A program made the translations under genes and the position numbers. A stretch of DNA of 64,000 nucleotides from Streptomyces sp. NRRL F-2664. Its GTDB lineage: Bacteria > Actinomycetota > Actinomycetes > Streptomycetales > Streptomycetaceae. Under the pieces are notes generated by a model. That model ran no database searches and had not been told where the DNA came from. It saw only the letters and a program-made list of their open reading frames with translations. The stretch lies in the NCBI RefSeq assembly GCF_000719345.1, contig NZ_JOFX01000010.1:1-64000 (forward strand). The letters run 5' to 3'. The first letter of the stretch is position 1; each line of letters starts with the position of its first letter. Below, piece after piece: positions 19,380 through 27,036 of the stretch.

Positions 19380-20303
19380 TCAACCGGTCAGCCGCTTGCG
19401 CCAGTCCAGTCCCGTCACGCGTATCGCCTCCCGGGGCGAGCCGCCCCACGCGCACACCAACCCCTCGGCCTCCAGTGCCGCGACCACCTCCCGGCCCACC
19501 GAGACCGTCAGGCTCTCGTCGGCCTCGAACCCGCCGTACATCAGGTACAGGTCGCCGCCGGCCGCCACGCCCTCGGTGGCCTGCGCGTGGAAGAACACGA
19601 ACCCGCGCGCGTCCTCGGCGCCCTCGGCCCCGATCTCGCCGAGACCGCAGCCGCGGCAGCACGTGAAGTTCTCCCGCGCCGTGATGCCCGACGCCTCCAG
19701 CACGGCGAAGGCGCGGGTGACGCGCTCCGGGTCGGTCGTGCCCGTCCAGCCGGCCTGCTCGGCCACCCGCTCCCGCCACAGCCGGTCCACGAGCCGCGCG
19801 GCCCGGCGACGCGAGACCGGGCGGACGCCGCCGTCGACGAGGTAGTCCTCCGCCGCCTCGGCCAGCTCGTCCCGCCCGTCGTAGCCGCACCGCAGCCGCC
19901 CCCGGACGACGTCCGCCAACTCCCGCTCCACCGAGGGGTCGAGCGCCGGGACACCGGCTGCGGCCGGCGCCGGCGGAAAGTCGAGGCGCTCCCAGGCCGG
20001 CCCGGCGTCCCAGCCCTCCTCCCGGCGGGCCCACCGCACCATGACGGCCACCACCTCGGCCGCCGAGGAGAGGAACACCTGGAAGTGCCGGTCGGGGGAG
20101 CCGTCCCGGTACTCCACCTGGTAGTCGGCGCCCCGGTCGTGCCACACCTGCATGAAGTGGCCGTCCGGATCCGCCGTGAGCGGTTCGGCGATGACGAAGT
20201 GGTCCCCGTCCGCGCCGATGCGCCCCACGAGTTCGGACAGGGTGGCGAGCGCGGGCCGGTCGTAGGCCTCGCCGCGCTCCGTGTGGATTCTGATCGCCGG
20301 CAT
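19380..20303 (-). CDS. DUF6891-like conserved protein of unknown function
   Basis: This 307-aa soluble protein has an N-terminal part with immunity-protein-like features (GDHFVIAEPLTADPDGHFMQVWHDRGADYQVEYRDGS, as in Imm1/SUKH-type actinobacterial proteins) and a C-terminal half resembling DUF6891: AFAVLEASGITARENFTCCRGCGLGEIG, then GFVFFHAQATEGVAAGGDLYLMYGGF and a final TVSVGREVVAALEAEGL domain. The CCRGC motif might bind a metal, but this is only a pattern. The gene lies 84 nt downstream of glnII on the same strand, behind a hairpin, so it may be weakly co-transcribed. The function is unknown. Confidence 0.75.
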   Translation of the reverse strand: MPAIRIHTERGEAYDRPALATLSELVGRIGADGDHFVIAEPLTADPDGHFMQVWHDRGADYQVEYRDGSPDRHFQVFLSSAAEVVAVMVRWARREEGWDAGPAWERLDFPPAPAAAGVPALDPSVERELADVVRGRLRCGYDGRDELAEAAEDYLVDGGVRPVSRRRAARLVDRLWRERVAEQAGWTGTTDPERVTRAFAVLEASGITARENFTCCRGCGLGEIGAEGAEDARGFVFFHAQATEGVAAGGDLYLMYGGFEADESLTVSVGREVVAALEAEGLVCAWGGSPREAIRVTGLDWRKRLTG

Positions 20304-20332
20304 GGGGACACCGTCCCACCCCGCACCGACAA

Positions 20333-20364
20333 CGCCCGCCGGGCCTCGGAAGGCGCGGCGGGCG
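20333..20364 (-). terminator. Hairpin downstream of glnII
   Basis: The 8-bp arms CGCCCGCC (20333-20340) and GGCGGGCG (20357-20364) enclose a 16-nt loop. An outer 8-bp pair, GGACACCG (20306-20313) with CGGTGTCC (20366-20373), extends it. The outer left arm covers the region just upstream of the next gene's ATG (20303), so the same fold could both terminate glnII transcripts and hide the translation start of the DUF6891-like gene on read-through RNA. Confidence 0.65.
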
Positions 20365-20387
20365 GCGGTGTCCGGGGAGGGCGGGCG

Positions 20388-21407
20388 TCAGGCCAGGCCG
20401 TCCTTCTCCAGGCCGGTGCAGCAGGTGTCCGTGATGAGGCGCGTCACCACGTAGGGGTCCACGTTCGCGTTCGGGCGGCGGTCCTCGATGTAGCCCTTGC
20501 CGTCCTTCTCCACCTGCCACGGGATGCGGACCGAGGCACCGCGGTCCGAGACGCCGTAGCTGAACTCGTTCCAGGGGGCGGTCTCGTGCAGACCCGTCAG
20601 GCGCTCGTCGATGCCGGCGCCGTAGTTCTTCACGTGGTCGAGCGGCTTGCTGCCCTCGCCCAGCGCCTCGCACGCCGAGATGATCGCCCGGTAGTCCTCG
20701 CGCATCGACTTCGTCGAGAAGTTGGTGTGCGCGCCCGCGCCGTTCCAGTCGCCCTTGACCGGCTTCGGGTTCAGCGTCGCCGAGACGTTGAAGTCCTCGG
20801 CGGTGCGGTAGAGCAGCCAGCGCGCGATCCACAGCTGGTCGGAGACCTCCAGCGGGCCCACGGGGCCGACCTGGAACTCCCACTGTCCGGGCATGACCTC
20901 GGCGTTGATGCCGGAGATGCTCAGGCCCGCGGCGAGGCAGTGGTCGAGGTGCTTCTCGACGATCTCGCGGCCGAAGATCTCGTCCGAGCCGACACCGCAG
21001 TAGTAGCCGCCCTGCGCGGCCGGGAAGCCGCCGACCGGGAAGCCGAGCGGACGGGCGCCGTCGAAGAAGGTGTACTCCTGCTCGATGCCGAAGACGGGCT
21101 CCTGGCCGGCGAACTTCTCCGCGACCGGACGCAGCAGCGCGCGGGTGTTCGACTCGTGCGGGGTCATGTCGATGTTCAGGACCTCGCACAGCACCAGCAC
21201 GTCGTCCCCGCCGCGGATCGGGTCCGGGCAGGAGAAAACCGGCTGCAGGACCCGGTCGGACGCGTGGCCCTCCGCCTGGTTGGTGCTCGATCCGTCGAAG
21301 CCCCAGATCGGCAGCTCGGCGCCGTCGGCCAGGATCTTCGTCTTGGAGCGAAGCTTTGCCGTCGGCTCGGTGCCGTCGATCCAGATGTACTCAGCCTTGT
21401 AGCTCAC
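20388..21407 (-). CDS. glnII: Type II glutamine synthetase (GSII)
   Basis: The 339-aa enzyme condenses ammonia and glutamate to glutamine using ATP, in the cytoplasm. It matches eukaryote-type GSII by length and by motifs: YIWIDGT, LPIWGFDGSSTNQAEG, EPVFGIEQEYTFF, GQWEFQVGP, GAGAHTNFSTKSMR and SDRGASVRIP, with the metal-binding Glu residues in EQEYT and in AEVMPGQWEF. GTG 21407 was preferred because GAGG stands at a workable distance; an ATG at 21416 directly abuts that GAGG. GSII enzymes are octamer/decamer forms not controlled by adenylylation, so control is transcriptional; a four-half-site GlnR operator lies 81-118 bp upstream of the start. Confidence 0.95.
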   Translation of the reverse strand: MSYKAEYIWIDGTEPTAKLRSKTKILADGAELPIWGFDGSSTNQAEGHASDRVLQPVFSCPDPIRGGDDVLVLCEVLNIDMTPHESNTRALLRPVAEKFAGQEPVFGIEQEYTFFDGARPLGFPVGGFPAAQGGYYCGVGSDEIFGREIVEKHLDHCLAAGLSISGINAEVMPGQWEFQVGPVGPLEVSDQLWIARWLLYRTAEDFNVSATLNPKPVKGDWNGAGAHTNFSTKSMREDYRAIISACEALGEGSKPLDHVKNYGAGIDERLTGLHETAPWNEFSYGVSDRGASVRIPWQVEKDGKGYIEDRRPNANVDPYVVTRLITDTCCTGLEKDGLA

Positions 21408-21487
21408 GGGCCCCATCCTCAGACTCTGCGGGTGCTGCTGGACGCTGCTTCATCGCTGCGGTGTCGACCGCAGCGTGCCCGCCCGCG

Positions 21488-21525
21488 ATTTCTCTTCCGT
21501 TGCCCGTGTGTGAACCGCGTGTTAC
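21488..21525 (-). promoter_or_regulatory. GlnR operator upstream of glnII
   Basis: Read on the minus strand, four 5-mers stand at exact 11-bp intervals: GTAAC (21525-21521), TTCAC (21514-21510), GCAAC (21503-21499) and GAAAT (21492-21488). The Streptomyces GlnR consensus is two tandem copies of GTnAC-n6-GAAAC, also with 11-bp phase. Positions 1 and 4 fit well, 2 and 3 each deviate by one or two bases. The same layout is seen before glnA. It implies activation of glnII by GlnR under nitrogen limitation. Confidence 0.75.
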
Positions 21526-21602
21526 CGAGGTTTACGCCGCTGGTCGGGCGCCGTGTGCGGGTTGCCGGTCGAGCACCCGTCCGGGTGGGGCAGACTGGCC
21601 GC

Positions 21603-22628
21603 GTGAGCATTTCGTCTGATGTGAGCCCCGCCGGAGACCGCGCCGGCGATCCCGCCGGAGCCGCCGCCGGGTCGGCGGCCGGGTCCGCCGCCGACACCAC
21701 CACCGCGACCGCGCCGACCACCGGTCGGGCGCCCGCAGGCCCCCGTCCCCGGGTCGGGCTGCTGGGCACGGGCCCCTGGGCGCACCGCACCCATGCCCCC
21801 GCCCTCGCCGCCCACACCGGTTCGGAGTTCGCCGGTGTGTGGGGCCGCCGGCCGGAAGCCGCGGCGGAACTGGCCCGTGCCTACGGCGTGAAGGTGTACG
21901 AAGACCCCGACGCGCTGTTCGCCGACTGTGACGTCGTCGCCTTCGCCCTGCCGCCGGACGTCCAGGCGCCGCTCGCGGTGCGCGCGGCCGCCGCCGGATG
22001 CCATCTGCTCCTCGACAAGCCCGTCGCGACGACACCGCAGGACGCCCGCGCCGTCGCCGACGCCGCCGCCCGCCACCAGGTCGCCTCCGTCGTCTTCCTC
22101 ACCCTGCGCTTCGCCGAGCCCACCGCGGGCTGGGTCGCCGAGCAGGCCGCACGCACCGGCTGGTTCACGGCCGCCGCGCACTGGCTCGGCGCCGTCTTCC
22201 CGCCCGACGGCACGCCCAGCGCCTACGCCGACTCGCCCTGGCGCAAGGCCAAGGGCGGGCTGTGGGACGTGGGCCCGCACGCCCTGTCCGTCCTGATCCC
22301 CGTCCTCGGGGACGTCACCGGGGTCAGCGCCACCCGCGGCCCCTCCGACGTCGTCCAGCTCGCGCTGCGGCACGCCTCCGGGGCGGCCAGCACCGCGGTG
22401 CTCAGCCTGGGCGCGCCGCAGGCGGCCGCCGGGGTGGGCCTGGAACTGCGCGGCACCGAGGGCGTGCACGAACTGCCCGGCTGGAGCGACGTACCGGGCG
22501 CCTACGGCCGGGCCCTGGACGCGCTGCTCACCGCCGCCCGGACGGGCGTGCCCGATCCGCGCGGGGCGGAGTTCGGGGCGCGGCTGACGGAGATCCTGGC
22601 GCAGGCCGAGGCGCAGCTGCCTACTTGA
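21603..22628 (+). CDS. Gfo/Idh/MocA-family oxidoreductase
   Basis: The 341-aa protein has a Rossmann start after a ~48-residue Ala/Pro/Thr-rich extension: RVGLLGTGPWAHRTHAPAL (GxGxxA/G NAD(P) motif), then FAGVWGRRPEAAAELA, DVVAFALPPDVQAPLAVRAAAAGCHLLLDKPVATT (the conserved EKP-type motif as DKP) and the C-terminal domain WRKAKGGLWDVGPHALSVLIPVLG (conserved GGxxxDxGxH motif). It likely oxidises or reduces a sugar or cyclitol; the substrate is not evident. The GTG has no binding site, and the extension is low-complexity, so the true start may be further in or the mRNA leaderless. It is divergent from glnII and overlaps the next convergent gene by 8 bp. Confidence 0.85.
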   Translation: MSISSDVSPAGDRAGDPAGAAAGSAAGSAADTTTATAPTTGRAPAGPRPRVGLLGTGPWAHRTHAPALAAHTGSEFAGVWGRRPEAAAELARAYGVKVYEDPDALFADCDVVAFALPPDVQAPLAVRAAAAGCHLLLDKPVATTPQDARAVADAAARHQVASVVFLTLRFAEPTAGWVAEQAARTGWFTAAAHWLGAVFPPDGTPSAYADSPWRKAKGGLWDVGPHALSVLIPVLGDVTGVSATRGPSDVVQLALRHASGAASTAVLSLGAPQAAAGVGLELRGTEGVHELPGWSDVPGAYGRALDALLTAARTGVPDPRGAEFGARLTEILAQAEAQLPT

Positions 22629-23154
22629 TGAGGGCGTTGGCGACGATGATGGCGAGGCCGATGGCGGCATCGGCCACGCCGATCAGAAGCGCCGAACCGG
22701 GCCGGTGGCCCACGCGGAGCGCCACGACCGAGCCCCAGGCGAACAGCAGCGCGGTGTTCAGGCCGAGCCCGACGGCCGTCACGGCGTACGGGTCCCAGCC
22801 GAAGACACCCGAGGCGACCAGCAGGAGGACCGTGGGCAGGGCCGCCACGATCAGCGGCCACTCGTTCCACAGGGCCGCGGCCAGCAGCCGCCACCGGTGT
22901 CCGGCCGGGCCCTGCTCGTGGGACGCCATGTGGTGCGCGTAGCCGTGCGCGAGGCCTGCGGTGGCCGCCGTCACCAGCACCCAGCTGGCGTCGTAGTAAG
23001 GGGTGAAGTTCCCGCCCTTCTGGTGGAGCGCGGCCAGCAGGCCGCTGGCGAGGACCGTCCCGTACACCCCGCCGAACATCCAGTCGACCCCCCGCCGGGA
23101 CGGGGGGAACGGGCGTGCGGTGAGGGCGGCTTCCTGCGGCTGCTGCTCGGTCAC
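22621..23154 (-). CDS. Integral membrane protein of unknown function
   Basis: The 177-aa protein has about five hydrophobic segments: DWMFGGVYGTVLASGLLAAL, SWVLVTAATAGLAHGYAHHMA, NEWPLIVAALPTVLLLVASGVF, AVTAVGLGLNTALLFAWGSVVALRVG and ALLIGVADAAIGLAIIVANALI. The HGYAHHMASHE motif after segment 2 gives a cluster of His residues that could bind metal, and recurs in actinobacterial families of the same size with no assigned role. Its stop overlaps the end of the oxidoreductase gene on the opposite strand, so no terminator separates them. Confidence 0.75.
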   Translation of the reverse strand: MTEQQPQEAALTARPFPPSRRGVDWMFGGVYGTVLASGLLAALHQKGGNFTPYYDASWVLVTAATAGLAHGYAHHMASHEQGPAGHRWRLLAAALWNEWPLIVAALPTVLLLVASGVFGWDPYAVTAVGLGLNTALLFAWGSVVALRVGHRPGSALLIGVADAAIGLAIIVANALIK

Positions 23155-23266
23155 GACGAGTCCTTTGGTGCGGTACGTCCCACTTTGGTGCTCCGGTCAC
23201 CCTACGAGGTGCGGGGTGGGGACGAGATGAAGGAGACCGGTCGGCGTCCCGGGCGAGGCCGTCCGG

Positions 23267-24663
23267 CTACCGGCCCGCCGCCGCCCGGCGGGCCACCTCC
23301 GCCAGGGCGTCCAGCGCGCGGTCGAAGGCCGAGTCCGGGGGTGCTGCGTAGCCGACGACCAGGCCCTCGCGGGGCGGGGTCCGGTCGGCGGGGTGCTGGT
23401 AGGAGGAGAGCCCGTCCAGGGCCAGCCCCGCCGCTCCGGCCGCCGCGAGCGCCCGGGCCTCGCGGCCCGGCGGGAGCTCCACCACGGCGTGCAGCCCGGC
23501 CGAGACGCCCGTGACCCGGACCTGCGGGGCGCGTGCGGCCAGTACGCGGACCAGCCCGTCGCGGCGGCTGCGGTAGCGAAGGCGCATCCGCCGCACGTGC
23601 CGGTCGTACGCCCCGCACTCGATGAAGTCGGCGAGCGCCAGCTGGTCCAGCGCGCTCGCCCAGGACTCCCGCAGCCCCTTCGCCGCCAGGACCCGCTCGA
23701 CCAGGTGGTCCGGGAGGACCAGCCAGCCCAGGCGGAGCGCGGGGGAGAGGCTCTTGCTCACCGATCCCGCATACACCACGTGCTCGGGGGCCAGACCCTG
23801 CACCGCGCCGACCGGCCTGCGGTCGTAGCGGAACTCCCCGTCGTAGTCGTCCTCCACGATCACGCCGCCGGTGGCCCGTGCCCACTCCACCGCGGCGGCA
23901 CGCCGCGCGGGCAGCAGGGCGCCGCCGGTCGGGAACTGGTGCGCCGGGGTGAGGAGCACCGTACGCGCGCGGGAGGGGAGCTCCCCGGTCCGGGCCCCGC
24001 CGTCGTCGACCGCCACCGGGTGCGGGCGGACCCCGGCGGCGTCGAGCACGCCGTGGTGGAAGGGGAGCCCGTACGACTCCACGGCCCAGTCACGGGGCCG
24101 CAGCGACGCCAGCAGCCGCAGTCCGTTGGCGAAGCCGGAGCAGACCACGACGTTCTCGGGGCCGGTGCGCACGCCCCGCGTCCGGGACAGGTAGCCGGCC
24201 AGGGCCCGCCGCAGCTCGGGGCGGCCCCGCGGATCGCCGGGCCCGAAGGCCTCGGTGGGTGCGGCGGTCAGGGCCCTCCGGGCACTTGCGCCCCAGGCTC
24301 CGCGGGGAAACAACGCCGGGTCGGGCGTGCCCTGGAGCAGGTCGTAACGCGCGGTTCGGGCGGCGGCGGCCCGGCCCCGGCGGTCGGCGCGGGCGCGCCC
24401 GCCACGGCCTCCGCGACCCGGGTGCCGGAGCCCTGCCGGGCCGTGAGCCAGCCCTCGGCGACCAGCTCGGCGTAGGCGTCGGCGGCGACGTTGCGGGCCA
24501 GCCCCAGGTCGGCGGCCAGACTCCGGTAGGACGGCAGCCGCGTCCCGCCGGCCAGCCGGCCGCTGCGCACGGCGCTGCGCAGAGCCTGGGCCAGGGCGGT
24601 GCGCCGGGCGCCGCCGGCGGGCAGGTCCAGGTGCAGGTCGGCCCCCGAGCCGGGTCCGGTCAT
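23267..24663 (-). pseudogene. MocR/PdxR-type GntR-aminotransferase regulator, frameshifted
   Basis: Two overlapping frames together make one normal MocR protein of ~465 aa. The frame starting ATG 24663 encodes the GntR winged helix (DLPAGGARRTALAQALRSAVRSGRLAGGTRLPSYRSLAADLGLARNVAADAYAELVAEGWL). After GPPPPEP near 24350 it runs into unrelated sequence and stops at 24268. The next frame (one base back) carries YDLLQGTPDPALFPRGAW and the whole aminotransferase-fold domain, including SVSKSLSPALRLGW with the PLP lysine, and ends at 23267. A single missing base in the GGC-rich linker at ~24345-24400 explains it. It may be a true inactivating deletion, a sequencing error in a G/C run, or less likely a -1 slip. 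The ATG overlaps the MarR stop, so the two were coupled. Confidence 0.8.
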
Positions 24664-25181
24664 GGGTTCGGTCCCGGGCGGGGCTCCGCCGCGAAGACGG
24701 CATGGGTGGCCGTCAGAAAGCGCTGCACGACGTCCCGTTCCGCCGGATCGAAGGATTCCAGCACGCGCAGCACCCCGTCGATGAGCGGTCCGAAGAACTC
24801 GCGGCCCAGGCGGACCGCCGCCGGCTCCACCCGCAGCAGGATGCGGCGCCGGTCCTGTGCGTCACGCACGCGGGCCACGTGGCCGAGCCGCTCCAGCCGG
24901 TCGATCACCGCGGTGGTCCCCGCCGAGTTGAGGCCGAGCCGGGCGCCGAGCAGGCCGGCGGTGGCCGGCTCGGCCGCCCGGGCGGCGTCCAGCAGGCAGA
25001 TCAGGGCCCGTACGTCGGTGGGGTGCATGCCGTTGCGGGCGGCGAAGTCCGCCTGGCGCAGGCCGAAGTCCACGGACACGGCCCGCAGGAGGTGCACCAG
25101 CCGCAGGTTGTCCGGCTCGCCGCCGCCCGGCTCGCCGTCGTGCGGAGCGAGGGCAGCGGCCGCTTCGTGGTTGTCGGGCAC
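24660..25181 (-). CDS. MarR-family transcriptional regulator
   Basis: The 173-aa protein has the MarR winged helix: GMHPTDVRALICLLDAARAAEPATAGLLGARLGLNSAGTTAVIDRLERLGHVARVRDAQDRRRILLRV (residues ~50-118), flanked by the dimer helices (SVDFGLRQADFAARN; RFLTATHAVFA). The GGAG 5 nt before ATG 25181 supports the start. It is divergent from the alpha/beta hydrolase gene, and a perfect 6-5-6 palindrome lies 18 bp upstream of its own start, so it probably represses itself, the MocR gene coupled behind it and the hydrolase. The inducer is unknown. Confidence 0.9.
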   Translation of the reverse strand: MPDNHEAAAALAPHDGEPGGGEPDNLRLVHLLRAVSVDFGLRQADFAARNGMHPTDVRALICLLDAARAAEPATAGLLGARLGLNSAGTTAVIDRLERLGHVARVRDAQDRRRILLRVEPAAVRLGREFFGPLIDGVLRVLESFDPAERDVVQRFLTATHAVFAAEPRPGPNP

Positions 25182-25198
25182 ATCGTCTCCTGCCTACT

Positions 25199-25215
25199 AT
25201 CTCGTTCAGCGAGAT
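25199..25215. promoter_or_regulatory. MarR-type operator between divergent genes
   Basis: ATCTCG (25199-25204) and CGAGAT (25210-25215) form a perfect palindrome with a TTCAG spacer; a degenerate second copy (ATCGCCCGGCGAGAC, 25217-25231) follows. The site lies between the MarR gene (start 25181) and the hydrolase gene (start 25245), where both promoters must be. A TAGT-like -10 element for the minus-strand gene (GATAGT at 25203-25198) overlaps it. Confidence 0.7.
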
Positions 25216-25244
25216 TATCGCCCGGCGAGACATTGGAGAAGCCC

Positions 25245-26111
25245 GTGTCCTCACCCTCCACCCCCACCCCCTCCTTCCGTGCCGCCTACGACGCGGTGCT
25301 CGCCGGATGGCCGGGCTCCGTCGACACCGTCGATCTGCCCACCCCCTACGGGCTCACCCGCGTCAACAGTTGCGGCCCGGCCGACGCTCCGCCGCTGGTC
25401 CTGCTGCCCGGCGGGGGATCGACCGCCGCCGTGTGGGGCGCCTGCGCCGCCGCCGGGGCGGCCCGCACCCACCGTCTGCACGCCGTGGACCCGGTGGGCG
25501 AACCGGGTCTCAGCGTCCCGGCGCCCGGGCGGACACCGCGGACCGTCGCGGACCTGACCGACTGGCTCGACGCGGTCCTCGACGGGCTCGACCCGCGCGG
25601 ACCGCTGACCCTCGGCGGGCACTCGTACGGCGCGTGGATCGCCGCCCACCACGCCGTCCGGCGCCCCGCCCGGCTCGGGCGACTCCTCCTGCTCGATCCG
25701 ACCCAGGTCTTCGCGGGACTGCGCCCCGGATACGTCCTGCGCGCCCTGCCCATGCTGGTGCGGCCCACTCCCCAGCGGATCCGCTCCTTCCTGGCCTGGG
25801 AGACCCGCGGCGCCGACCTGGACCCGGCCTGGCTCCGGCTGCAGGAGGAGACCGCGCGCTTCCCCGCCGCCCGCCCCGTCACCGGCCCGCGCCCGGACCT
25901 CTCCCGGCTCGCGCAGCCGCCCGGTGGGCTGCCGCCGATCCGGACGGACGTCCTGTTCGCCGGGCGGGCCCGCTGCCACGATGCCGCCCGGGCGGCCCGC
26001 GCCGCGCGCGAGGCGCTGCCGGACGCGCGGATCGACGTGCTGCCCGCGCGCCCGCACCAGGCGCTCCCCCTGACCGCCGCCCCCGACATCGCCCGCCTGC
26101 TCGCCGACTGA
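25245..26111 (+). CDS. Alpha/beta hydrolase
   Basis: The 288-aa protein has the alpha/beta-hydrolase fold: PPLVLLPGGGSTAAVWGACA (oxyanion strand), RLHAVDPVGEPGLS, and the nucleophile elbow LGGHSYGAWIAAHHAV (G-H-S-Y-G, Ser near residue 126), with the catalytic His likely in LPARPHQALPL. It probably hydrolyses a small ester or lactone; the substrate is unknown. GTG 25245 follows GGAG (25235-25238) by 6 nt. The MarR gene stands divergent, with a shared palindromic operator, a typical arrangement for an inducible hydrolase. Confidence 0.88.
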   Translation: MSSPSTPTPSFRAAYDAVLAGWPGSVDTVDLPTPYGLTRVNSCGPADAPPLVLLPGGGSTAAVWGACAAAGAARTHRLHAVDPVGEPGLSVPAPGRTPRTVADLTDWLDAVLDGLDPRGPLTLGGHSYGAWIAAHHAVRRPARLGRLLLLDPTQVFAGLRPGYVLRALPMLVRPTPQRIRSFLAWETRGADLDPAWLRLQEETARFPAARPVTGPRPDLSRLAQPPGGLPPIRTDVLFAGRARCHDAARAARAAREALPDARIDVLPARPHQALPLTAAPDIARLLAD

Positions 26112-26216
26112 GCCCCCGCGCCGGCGCCGCATCGACCGCGACCTCGGCCGCCGCCTGTACGGCCCGCGGCCCGCGACGCACCACCGCGCCCGCACGGCGG
26201 CCACCGTCCGTCGCGG

Positions 26217-26588
26217 CTACGGCGTACGGGAGAGGGCGTCGCGGACGGCCTCCTCGGAGCGGGCCACCACGGCCGTGCCGTCCTCGGCGGTGATGATCGG
26301 GCGCTGGATGAGCTTCGGGTGCGCGGCCAGGTGGGCGATCCACCGGGCCCGCGCCGCGTCGGTCTCCTCGCGCGGCAGGTCCCGTACGCCGGTCTCCTTC
26401 GCCAGCGGGTCCGAGGTCCGCGTGATGTCCCACGGCTCCAGCCCCAGACGGCCCAGCACTGCGCGGATCTCGTCCTCGGACGGCACGTCCTCCAGATAGC
26501 GCCGCACGGTGTAGTCGGCGCCCTCCGCGTCCAGGAGGGTGAGCGCGCTGCGGCACTTGGAACAGGCGGGATTGATCCAGATCTCCAT
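26217..26588 (-). CDS. ArsC/Spx-family protein (arsenate reductase-like)
   Basis: The 123-aa protein starts MEIWINPACSKCRSALTLLDAEG, giving the ArsC-fold active site with the catalytic Cys followed by a second Cys (C-S-K-C) rather than the C-x-S-R form of ArsC. LGLEPWDITRTSDPLAKE, HPKLIQRPIIT and the final SEEAVRDAL are family landmarks. Such CxxC variants are found in the Spx/YffB branch as well, so a thiol-disulfide role rather than arsenate reduction is possible. There is no ars operon nearby. It is monocistronic and divergent from the 83-aa protein. Confidence 0.85.
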   Translation of the reverse strand: MEIWINPACSKCRSALTLLDAEGADYTVRRYLEDVPSEDEIRAVLGRLGLEPWDITRTSDPLAKETGVRDLPREETDAARARWIAHLAAHPKLIQRPIITAEDGTAVVARSEEAVRDALSRTP

Positions 26589-26695
26589 GCCCCCAACCCT
26601 ATCCAGGGCCCGTCTGGCCAGGGACTTCTGTCAGTGGTCCCCGATAAAATCGAGGGAGAACGACAGGAAGCCAACTACCGTTTGGGAGGCTGTAG

Positions 26696-26947
26696 ATGGC
26701 CACTGCCAGTACCGTCCGGCCCGTCCAGAAGAAGCCGCTGCCGGCGGGCCTGCCCCGCGAGTGGTACGAGAGCCACAACCGCCGCCTGAAGGCGATGCGG
26801 CTGGCGATATCCCTGCTCGACTCGGGGACGTATGACGCCAGGCGCGCCACCAACCGGAAGATCCGGACGATGGCCGTCCGGACGGGTATCCACCGGCCGT
26901 CCAACACCACCTGCAAGATGGTGCGCGCGTTCATCAAGGAGTCGTGA
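26696..26947 (+). CDS. Small conserved basic protein (83 aa)
   Basis: The product is basic and Arg/Lys-rich (REWYESHNRRLKAMRLAISLLDSGTYDARRATNRKIRTMAVRTGIHRPSNTTCKMVRAFIKES). The pattern suggests a compact helical nucleic-acid-binding protein; no named family is claimed. GGGAGG precedes ATG 26696 by 8 nt, and TAAAAT (26645-26650) is a candidate -10 element giving a ~40-nt leader. The codon usage is normal. It stands alone between the ArsC-like gene and the phosphatase gene. Confidence 0.75.
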   Translation: MATASTVRPVQKKPLPAGLPREWYESHNRRLKAMRLAISLLDSGTYDARRATNRKIRTMAVRTGIHRPSNTTCKMVRAFIKES

Positions 26948-27036
26948 CGGTTCACCGGTTCGCCGGTTCACCACTGCCCGCGCCGGACCCGCCCCCCACG
27001 TGACGGGCGGGGCCGGTCCGGCAGCCGGGCCGGTCG

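Noticed and set aside
26217..26588. Arsenic resistance operon
   Set aside because: The ArsC-like gene has no arsR, arsB or acr3 neighbour and a CSKC rather than classical ArsC active site.
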